A DNA stretch of 52,753 nt from Gracilaria gracilis (lineage: Eukaryota; Rhodophyta; Florideophyceae; Gracilariales; Gracilariaceae): NCBI GenBank assembly GCA_030374805.1, contig JARGSG010000269.1, forward strand, positions 1 through 52,753, in the 5' to 3' direction. Below the pieces are notes generated by a model. That model worked only from the letters and a program-made list of their open reading frames with translations. It ran no database searches and had not been told where the DNA came from. Every line of letters starts with the position of its first letter. Position 1 is the first letter of the stretch. Position numbers and translations under genes: made by a program. This document shows positions 19,678 to 28,200 of the stretch, in pieces.

Positions 19678-19809
19678 TTGCACTTCCAAATCAATCAAAC
19701 GTTTTCCCTGGTTACAAGCCAAGATTGGTATTTTGATGATTCGGATCCCTTGTGGAGCCCATTTTCAGATTCGGTACTTCTTTTATTCTTATACTTGTTA
19801 GTCCTTCTT

Positions 19810-21006
19810 CTATAGACCCCAATTTCGTAAATGGTTCAAGTTTTCGGTGGCGCAGTATAGTAGACTTCTTTGATTTTCTATCATCCCAATGCTGGAGTTT
19901 CGTGATAGTTTCAAGACAGCATTCGAATTAAATACCGGAAATTCGCTTCTGATCACGTCAAGGTATGTCTGCGATTCAGGTAACAAAAATGCCATGAACG
20001 GTTGCTCAGTTACAAAGAAAACCCCTTTCACTTGTGAGAAAAGCTTAGCATCGTAGTCCAGCTTCATTAGAATTGTTGTATGTAATGCAAACCCATTTTC
20101 ATTGGATGGCGAACCAACCACAGCCCTTTCCTTTACTTCAAAAAGAGAAAACTCGCCTTCCCTTTGATCGTTTCTAACGGTTAGGGCCTTGGGAGCACTT
20201 TTTATGATACATCCGTAGAATCCTGCATGTCGCGGGCTAAGCCGACGAAAGACGATTGCGGTGGTCGCAGTTATCTCTTTCTGATTCCACAGAAACCGCA
20301 ACCACTCCTTCAATTTCGACGGGCGGCAATACGGAAACCAAATAAATAAGAACTCGTCTCCGTCATTCTCCCGACAGATATTGGAGACTGGTTGAAGTTG
20401 AACCCCTGTTCTGGGATTGGCTAAGCACTGGATCGTAGCAGCCATAGAACGACTATGGATGATGGTCAAATCTGCGAGAAACTCTTGTACCAGCCTCAAA
20501 CCAGAGAACTCATGAGCATCAAGCCAGTATCCAACCAAAAATCGGTTCCAGGTAACATAAGGTACCTCATTTGATGGATTAAGAAACGGGCCCTCAAACG
20601 GGATGCCAGGTCGTTTGGACTTCTCTCGAACCTTTCTATTAACAATATCAAATGAGCAGAAGTCAAGTTTCCACGATAGAGGATCAGCAAAACTCTTGAA
20701 GAATATTGACGACGAATTGCAGTAAAGACGTCCCTTCAGAACCAGGGGTGGGGTATCAGTTTGTAAACATATAAGGAAGACTAGAGGCGCACTTTCCCTT
20801 AAGGTGTATCGTTTGCGATTTATGCTGAGCATGACACTGGGTGGCAGGTGGTCGGTCGGTGCGCCACATGGGTCCTGATAGTCTATAAGAAGTCCAGGTC
20901 GAGCTGGGGGTAGCGAACGTTGAGCGAAACAAAACATATTGGTGAGTTGATTGGGAAGATCTTCGTTTGGGAGCCCGTTGCCTGAGACCTGACATAGATC
21001 TATCAT
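19810..21006 (-). CDS. FAM family protein, member 3
   Basis: 398 aa from an ATG at 21006. The N-terminal family segment comes later than in the others, at about residues 37-55 (PGLLIDYQDPCGAPTDHLPP). The central segment is divergent (FLVGYWLDAHEFSG, W but no WIAG). The W(F)P segment is FLFIWFPYCRPSKLKEWL, and the C-terminal strand is PFMAFLLPESQ. It is the most divergent member of the family in this window. It lies head-to-head with member 4 across about 350 bp and tail-to-tail with member 2. No signal peptide, membrane span or known catalytic motif is seen. Function unknown. Confidence 0.65.
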   Translation of the reverse strand: MIDLCQVSGNGLPNEDLPNQLTNMFCFAQRSLPPARPGLLIDYQDPCGAPTDHLPPSVMLSINRKRYTLRESAPLVFLICLQTDTPPLVLKGRLYCNSSSIFFKSFADPLSWKLDFCSFDIVNRKVREKSKRPGIPFEGPFLNPSNEVPYVTWNRFLVGYWLDAHEFSGLRLVQEFLADLTIIHSRSMAATIQCLANPRTGVQLQPVSNICRENDGDEFLFIWFPYCRPSKLKEWLRFLWNQKEITATTAIVFRRLSPRHAGFYGCIIKSAPKALTVRNDQREGEFSLFEVKERAVVGSPSNENGFALHTTILMKLDYDAKLFSQVKGVFFVTEQPFMAFLLPESQTYLDVIRSEFPVFNSNAVLKLSRNSSIGMIENQRSLLYCATENLNHLRNWGL

Positions 21007-21359
21007 GGATTTCGTCAGTAGTGAAGTACTCGTGGCTTCGTACTAACTTTTACCACAGCTGCAGTAAATAATACACTTGTACACTTGTATTATCCTCAAC
21101 TCCAATAATACACGTGTACTCTTACCACATGGTTCAGAGTTTTTCGAGCTCAACACCGAGCCTGGCCGGGATTAGAATAAATTGTCCAATATAAACATAG
21201 GTTTCAATTTTGTACTCCTACAACCATTATCTCGGCCGGCACGTCCCTGCTGTACGTGCAGATGGCTTGCGTCAAGAACAGGCTTTCGACCTAAGCTCAA
21301 CGTAAACCTGGTACATTACATTACCAGGCAACTGAGAGATTTCCACAAGCTCAGAAACG
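21007..21359. promoter_or_regulatory. Divergent intergenic region between FAM members 3 and 4
   Basis: 353 bp separate two ATGs pointing away from each other, so both promoters must lie here if transcripts start nearby. A repeated phrase occurs at about 21067-21123 (AATAATACACTTGTACACTT, then AATAATACACGTGTACTC), partly palindromic around ACACGTGT. No defined core promoter element can be called. Confidence 0.35.
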
Positions 21360-22622
21360 ATGTTTACAATTCTTTCCTTGGTTGAAAACTACACTGACCC
21401 AATGGTTAACACTCCTACGCAATCCGAAGTGCAAATTCCTGGTCTTCTGTTGTGGTATTCCAACCCAGATCCCTGTCGACCAAATGGAGTGCCAGACGGT
21501 ATTCTCTTGCGCGATCTAATTCATCGCATAACACCACGGGCTGGAACAGAGCCTCAGGGAGATCTCCCGCATGTACATTTCATAAGTGCCCTTGGTGACG
21601 AAGACATTTTGGCATTCGAAGGCTTACTACTAGTTGACATGGGAAACATGTTTCTGAAAACGGACGGAACAGAATTGTTTGTCATCCAAAACAGTTTCGG
21701 GGCAGATAATAAAAAGCTGAGAGCGCTGTTTAACTTGTTTGGGCCTCCAAAAGTAGGACTGATAATGAGGCTATCCACGGACATGGAAGGTCAAGTGGAA
21801 GAAATCGATCTTAACACCGCTACGGTTTTGAGTTCAGACCCCGTACCCGGAAAGCTATTGGCGGAGACGTGGATTGCTGGACTTAGTATTCGTCTGTCTA
21901 CGATGACGCAGTACATTTTTGAGTACTTGTTACATCGTGGGACTAATGATGAACCTCGTTGTTTAGTTCCGCCGGATCGTGATGACCGTTTGTTTGCTAA
22001 AAGGGGGATATTGTGCTGGTATCCGTCCGGTATACCTTCCAACTTGAAAAGGTTCCTTCATGAACTATCATCGAAGAACTGGAAGTACGAGGATGCACAT
22101 AATCTTTGGATGAAGCACCACCCAGTCTGGACTGGATTTCACGAAATTAGTATTTCAATGCTGCGTGTCATCTCCAAACCTGGAAGGCAGGTCTTTACGT
22201 TTCAGACATTGTTTGTAAATGGGCAAAGCTTTGAATGTACAGTTCATTCTTATTCCCATGATGTCGAGAATTCTAAATATTCCAAATCTTTGGAGTCGTT
22301 CTGCAAATCCTCTCGGAATCTAATGGAAACCAACGCCTATTCCAACTTTGATCCAAAAATAACTGTTGGAGGTAACAAGTATTTATGCGGGTTAGGTGCT
22401 TGGGATATGTTTTCATATACCCCGAACACTTCAACTTTTTTTTTCCCCTCTCTATCTTCTCAGAATTCATTTTATGCTCCATTGCGTGGTTCACATATTT
22501 GGAAGAATAACTTCTCTGAAGAGACCAACGATGAATTCTGTAAAACGCTTCTCGCGATGGCAAATGAGAGCTTCGACAGCCTTATGTTCATAGATGTAGG
22601 ATTACATGGAGAAGCAAGGTGA
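21360..22622 (+). CDS. FAM family protein, member 4
   Basis: 420 aa from the ATG at 21360. A second ATG at 21402 (MVNTPTQSEVQIPG) fits the family start better and would give 406 aa. Segments numbered from 21360: IPGLLLWYSNPDP (26-38), VPDGILLRDL (44-53), AETWIAGLSIR (168-178), CWYPSGIPSNLKRFL (219-233), and a C-terminal STFFFPSLSS. By eye it is closest to member 2, sharing the G(L/V)(L/I)(L/F)WY start, W(I/V)AGL and CWYPS.IP. It converges with the second USP-like gene, 385 bp between stops, repeating the FAM/USP-like pairing of 5.9-8.9 kb. Function unknown. Confidence 0.7.
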   Translation: MFTILSLVENYTDPMVNTPTQSEVQIPGLLLWYSNPDPCRPNGVPDGILLRDLIHRITPRAGTEPQGDLPHVHFISALGDEDILAFEGLLLVDMGNMFLKTDGTELFVIQNSFGADNKKLRALFNLFGPPKVGLIMRLSTDMEGQVEEIDLNTATVLSSDPVPGKLLAETWIAGLSIRLSTMTQYIFEYLLHRGTNDEPRCLVPPDRDDRLFAKRGILCWYPSGIPSNLKRFLHELSSKNWKYEDAHNLWMKHHPVWTGFHEISISMLRVISKPGRQVFTFQTLFVNGQSFECTVHSYSHDVENSKYSKSLESFCKSSRNLMETNAYSNFDPKITVGGNKYLCGLGAWDMFSYTPNTSTFFFPSLSSQNSFYAPLRGSHIWKNNFSEETNDEFCKTLLAMANESFDSLMFIDVGLHGEAR

Positions 22623-22909
22623 ATTTCAATGTTTGAAGTATTCCATACTAACGAATGAGATATGGTTCACGACTACAAACTATAAAAAACCAGAATAGTT
22701 CTCTTCATGAAAATAAGGCTGCTATCTAACTCTGGAAATGTATTGCATCCTGAATCCCTCTATATCGATCTTCCACATTCGCTATAGTTATTATACTTCC
22801 CCATAAAGATATGGAGTTATTAAAGAACATGGAGATTATCGACGTCGTTACTGCACAAACAACATTGCTCCCTGTAGTACATAACGAACTATATAGCAGT
22901 GCCATACTA

Positions 22910-22963
22910 GAACTTGAGCCAAGCATACATGGTATTGAACTTGAGCAAAGCATACACGATATT
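22910..22963. repeat. 27-bp direct duplication
   Basis: GAACTTGAGCCAAGCATACA at 22910 is repeated at 22937 as GAACTTGAGCAAAGCATACA. The two 27-bp units differ at three positions. It lies between convergent genes and is otherwise unremarkable. Confidence 0.75.
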
Positions 22964-23007
22964 GCTGGAGAGAATCCAACGTAGAAACACAAAACCTAAA
23001 ATGCAAG

Positions 23008-24849
23008 TTAGCCGAAATGCTCTTTCTTGACCACTACCACCGCAATTCCTGCATCTGGAATGATCGAAATAGATCTTCTTTGGAGATCTAACTTTCGAAT
23101 ACAGATGGGTTTTCCCCGATTTTTCAATCCATCGTAGTACTTCATGAACCACTCTTTGTTGGCCAGGTGGCATGTAAAGGAAACAAAGTGATCTCTGCAT
23201 GTATTTTTGTACCCTATCCACGATATCAGACCGGCGCTGTACATGCAAGCTCCTTTTCTCTGCGTAACATGCCAATTGGCCATGATCCACTTATCCCAAA
23301 AAACTTTTCGGTTTTTTGAATCTATGGAGTGAGGGAAGGCAACGAGTCGTATACCGGGATTGAAAGGAGATGCGTTCTTTAGCTCACGGTCAAGAATAGA
23401 AGACCACCCAGAAATCTGAACAACCTCGAGATTGCGAAGGACTCTGACCAAAATGTTCACGGGTGGTTCAATATTTCTTCTTTGGTTCTCAAAAAGTGCT
23501 GGAAATAAGAGCGTCATAGTATTCATAATGTCCAAATAGTTTTGCTCTGAGTTGAACGGTGACCATTCTATTCCATCAGGTATGGGCTTCTGACTGAAAT
23601 ACTCATAGCAATCCAAGGCCAGTACACGTATGTAATTTGATATTGAAGCATGATCGAAACGCCTTTCATGTCTTCCATGAATACACATTTGTAAAGCTGC
23701 TACAAGAATCGCTGCTGGACAATGAGAAAGCGTAGTGTGATCGGCCAAACCAGCTTTCAGTACACTCCAAACGACGTGTGGGATAATGTATATAAGACAG
23801 TCAAGGCTACAGGAGTTATTAACCCACAATAGATACCGATCACATGACAACATTTCCTTGTCATTCCAAGAGATAACCTTTTCCATGACAGATCTGGCAA
23901 ATGTAGTCCAACATTTCATTCGAAGATCATTATAAACTTTCAGTTCCTTTGAAAGAAACTCGGAGGCTACATCATAGCTCTGAGTAATCTGCGCCATTCG
24001 CCCGTTTATATCAGCGACTGGCAGACCGATTCGCAAGCATAAACTTTCAAATGTAGATACAACTTCTTTGATTGAATTCATTTTCCATCTATTTGAACTC
24101 GGTCGAAAAGAACACAACATCCAGTCATTTCCAGCAGACCAAAGACCTTCATGAGAAACGTTCCTGATTATCTTATGGACTCCGCTTCGAGAAAGCAAGT
24201 AATAAATATTAAAGTCACATTCTGAGAATATTGGCTTCGGTTTGCCTCCTTTTTTAAGTTGTAAGAGTATATTTGCTGCTGCACTTGAATTGTTTGATGA
24301 GTTATTAACATTTCTACCCCGCTTTCCAACAGTAGAGACCTTGGTCCATGACTCATGCCATTTCATGACTACTGCTATGGTATCGACTGTCCGTTTCATC
24401 GTCATTTTCTTTTTCTTCTTTCTAGATTTTGTCCGTTGAATTCGTGGCTTCTGTGATCTGGTATTCTTTTTCAAAGCGTTCAACAAATTCAAGTGCTCTC
24501 CAGATCTGTTTCTTTCATCGCTAATGTTCGTTTTTCGGGAATCCAATCCACTTGATTGGATCCCCGTAAATTTTGTCAATGTGCTTGTTGAAGGTTCCAA
24601 ACACTCATCAAGTTGGATCGAAATAGTCTTTTGTGCAACACGATTTTCTTTCTCCTCTAAAGATACATTCAGGTCTCCACCACCGGTTTCATTGTCTCCC
24701 AAAGTAGATGATGGCGACTCTTTGACGGCTAACGGTATCTCCCATTTCAATATTTCTTTCAGGAAAGCTGCCTCTCTCTCTCTTTCCCGAAGAAGCCTCT
24801 TCCTTATAATACTCTGTTTTCTCAAACGAGCGGAGGCGTTAGGCTTCAT
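23008..24849 (-). CDS. USP-like cysteine peptidase, paralogue 2
   Basis: 613 aa from the first in-frame ATG at 24849. The frame is open further, to beyond 25107, where the codon is GTG, so an upstream exon or a longer protein is possible. The N terminus is very basic (RLRKQSIIRKRLLRERERE). Further in is another basic block (RTKSRKKKKKMTMKR), probably a nuclear signal. The peptidase part aligns with the gene at 5958: NNSCSLDCLIYIIPHVVW with candidate nucleophile C347; ISNYIRVLALDCYEYF; DHFVSFTCHL with H554; and FMKYYDGLKNRGKP with D573. The Cys, His and Asp boxes are all kept, so the enzyme may be active; substrate unknown. A deubiquitinase or SUMO-protease is the family-level guess. It is divergent from the giant gene beginning at 25265 and converges with FAM member 4. 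Confidence 0.68.
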   Translation of the reverse strand: MKPNASARLRKQSIIRKRLLREREREAAFLKEILKWEIPLAVKESPSSTLGDNETGGGDLNVSLEEKENRVAQKTISIQLDECLEPSTSTLTKFTGIQSSGLDSRKTNISDERNRSGEHLNLLNALKKNTRSQKPRIQRTKSRKKKKKMTMKRTVDTIAVVMKWHESWTKVSTVGKRGRNVNNSSNNSSAAANILLQLKKGGKPKPIFSECDFNIYYLLSRSGVHKIIRNVSHEGLWSAGNDWMLCSFRPSSNRWKMNSIKEVVSTFESLCLRIGLPVADINGRMAQITQSYDVASEFLSKELKVYNDLRMKCWTTFARSVMEKVISWNDKEMLSCDRYLLWVNNSCSLDCLIYIIPHVVWSVLKAGLADHTTLSHCPAAILVAALQMCIHGRHERRFDHASISNYIRVLALDCYEYFSQKPIPDGIEWSPFNSEQNYLDIMNTMTLLFPALFENQRRNIEPPVNILVRVLRNLEVVQISGWSSILDRELKNASPFNPGIRLVAFPHSIDSKNRKVFWDKWIMANWHVTQRKGACMYSAGLISWIGYKNTCRDHFVSFTCHLANKEWFMKYYDGLKNRGKPICIRKLDLQRRSISIIPDAGIAVVVVKKEHFG

Positions 24850-25264
24850 GCTGTACTTCCTGTTTCGTAGCTTCCTTTGTCGCTCATAGCCGGTCGTACC
24901 TGCGGGGACAGTGGACTGCACAACGCAGTTACTTTTACCAAAGAGAAATTCTGTTTTGTTACACGTGTGATTATCTGGTCTGGAAAACGTTACGGATCGA
25001 GCTCCACGTGTTCCTTCTGTATTTGTCAAATACGAAGAATACACGGACAACACTTGTCCCTTTGCATCAAAAGCTCTTCGTCGTCGAGATCCAAGGTTTT
25101 TCTCCACATTGTCGATAGTACAACAATAATTTGAGCTTCAAGTTTTAGGTAATCGTTGCAAATCCGAACAGGTTTTGATCTCGTGGCTCGCGGTCTCTTG
25201 TTGAACTAGTTGTGCAGTTGATGACTCCAAACAACAAAAAGCCTTGTGGACTATAGCATAGGAA
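24850..25264. promoter_or_regulatory. Divergent region between the USP-like gene and the giant gene
   Basis: 415 bp between opposite ATGs. The left ~260 bp remains open in the USP-like frame and may be coding if an upstream exon supplies the start. The remainder must hold the promoter of the gene at 25265. No specific element is identifiable. Confidence 0.3.
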
Positions 25265-28200
25265 ATGTCGCATGTTTCAACGAGCGACCCGCTTGTCTCT
25301 CTTTTTCGGGAAAACACTTTCATTCATAATAGCATTCCATGTGTGGTTGAACATTGTGTTCCCTGCAGATCTCTGGATGAGCTAATAGAAACCCAAAAGC
25401 CTATCATTCAGAAACTTTCGAACTTATACAATATTTTGACCTCGACTACATGTGGTCGAATAGTAGAATTTCAGAAGTATTTTCGTGGTTCTATTTTTGA
25501 TATGTGTTTCTGCACAGAATGCCATGTAAATGAGCCAACTGAGGAGGAATCCACTGTTTGTGTGGAAGATATTCATGGAGTTGTCAATATGGAAAGCTTT
25601 CGATTCTTCTTTCAATCATGTGTCGAACCACAAAAAGGAGACAGGTTTCGCCTTCACAAATGCAACAGGTATACTATTAGGTGCTTTGGAGATATTCCTG
25701 CAGTTGCGTTCGTTCAAGGAAAGCCGGAAGCTGGATCTTCCCTATACTTAGCGCCCCTTTCGATGCCTTTAATGGACAGCAGAAATTCGTTCATTTGGGA
25801 TCCGTCTGAGACTTTTTGTGGGGTTTCATTATTCGTTCCCAACCCATGTTATCTATCATCTTGGAAACAGAAAGAAGTTATCAATCTTCGCAAAATTTCG
25901 GAAACCGAACACATGTACTTGGTAAAGTTTCTAGATCAACCGCCTCCAGTACAGAACTGGGATCTCAAAGAAGTATTGATGGGATATCCGTTCGCTTCCA
26001 TGGGAAAGCCTGCGAAGTGGAAAATTATACAAAGCTTAATGAGAGTTGGAGGAATGGACTCAGAGCCTTTGTTTCACTTCCCTCCATTTCGTAACAAATG
26101 TGATGCAGTTCAGCCTGGAACTACAATCAACCCCCTTGGTTCAAGCTCCATTGTTTCTGGATCAACTTTCCGGTCAACTTCAGAAGGAGTTGTTGAACGA
26201 CCCAGCAGCTATCATCAGAGCCAGTGTAAACGCGCTAACGATGGTATTGAAAGTCCCAATGATCGTTTTGAAAAACAGCTAATTACGCAACCTTCAGTAC
26301 CCAACGGTATGCCGAAGTGTTCCTCGAAGGTTCCCAGCATTCAAGGTCGCAAACCTTCCTCCCTTAAACAGGCTTCTACACAGCTTTCAATCTTCCACGA
26401 CAGTGTTAAAGCTTCCCATAGCTCATCTAAAGACCCTAAAACCGAGCTAGAAGGCGTTTTTCCAGATAGAACGATGGCGGGTCACGAACAAAAGAAGAAA
26501 GTGTGCAAAGAGTTGAGGGCATCGGCTCTGACGCTTCCATTGCTTGTGCGTAGCAAACGTGAAGACTATGCTGTGAAGTACACCAACACTGACTTGGACA
26601 GTTGGTGCATACCGTTCTTGTACGGTTCTTTCTCTTGTATTGTTCAAACCCGTCCTGCGTACAACGAACATTATCATAATCAAAGAGATTCTGGTTTGAC
26701 TCTGAGCGAAGCCTTTCAGGTTGTTGGTTCTTCAATTGATACAGTTTTCTATGAGGGATCATCGGGACCAGATATGCTTCAAAACAAGATTGCCTATCAC
26801 AAACACGCATTGCTTCCCGAGTCTGAAGGTGCTTCTTTAAAGCTGGATGTGGATATCGACTCATTAGATATAATCAGTAGACCATGGTTAGGGTCTATGA
26901 TCCGGACACCTGCAAAGATCTACCTTCGCTTTGAATCCAGATTTCAGGAGAGCTTCCGCTATCTCGCTCCAAACAACAATCTCGTCAGATTTGACGAAAA
27001 TTTCGAGTGGGGCCCATATCAATATTTCCTTCTCCAAAATGTGAAGAAGATAATGAAGAACCCACCAAAGTTTGACATTGGCAAGCGACCAATTTCTGTT
27101 CGTTTGTTTGAGATCGTGAGCACTCTTTCACCTTCTCCAATATATGTAAGAGCCATGATTCCCAGAGAAATTGTTCAGATGTCTATTAGCGGCAATTATT
27201 CACTCATTTACCTTTTCGAAAAAGCGACCACGTCAATGGGAAGCGAAAATGTTCGATTCCAAGAGAATGATGTACAAAAGTTCTTCTGGTACTTTTGCGG
27301 TGAGATTATCCTCCGGTTTGCTTCATTTGCAACAAGAGCTGGTAACTGTGGAGCTACTAATTCTCGTTTAATTTGTTGTGCTATACCAACCTCAACAAAT
27401 AACGCTACCCATAATCGAAGCTGCGGACATGATTCATCCTTTGGGGAAGGGCTCCAGCTTGAAGAAGAAGAACTCTTGATCGTTTTCTTGCTCATTTCTC
27501 GATTCTTTGCTTCTCTTGAGGAACACGCCGAAGTTCCGGAAACCTCTCGAACTTTCCGAACCCACATGAAATCAAAGTATGTGTGTCCGGAAGATATCTT
27601 GGAAATGATTACTGATCCTTCTTTGAGGGATTGTCTCAGCTCTGGGATTGGTTCCGACTCGTGCATGGCTTACTTTTTGGAGATAATTACAAGAGGTGAA
27701 CCGGCTATTGGAAATATTCTTAAACTTCAATCTAACCCAGCTCGAAGGTATGAGAATGCTTTCCCATCATCTTCAACAAACACTGCAGCTTTGGAACGAG
27801 GATACATGGACCTGGAAGATTTCCTTCTCTTTAGCCCCATTATACTCAGGATTACTTCGCACGGTTTGAAAAGACGATTATTGACCGCGCAGAAGGCAAT
27901 CCATATGAAAGCTGCGCTAAAACGTGAGTTTTCAGAGGAATGTATGGTGGACGGAATTATTGATATTGGATTTACTTTGTATGGAAACATCAAATCTTCA
28001 TGGTCCATTAACGTTCCCAGTACAACTGCGAGGTGCTCCAAGTTATTTGTTCCTTCTATCAGATCGAAGACCTCAATGAAAGATTTGAATGTTGTACTTT
28101 ATTCAACCGCTGGATATCCAGAATTCTTTGGATGGACTTCCCAAAAAGGCGTTATCCGTGAACCGGGTTCTGCGTTATGTGCTTCAGGCGTTCGAAGGGT

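Noticed and set aside
25108..25264. Start of the USP-like gene at the GTG at 25107, or in another frame at the ATG near 25109
   Set aside because: GTG is not an ordinary eukaryotic start, and the ATG frame stops soon. The first in-frame ATG (24849) was used and the uncertainty recorded.
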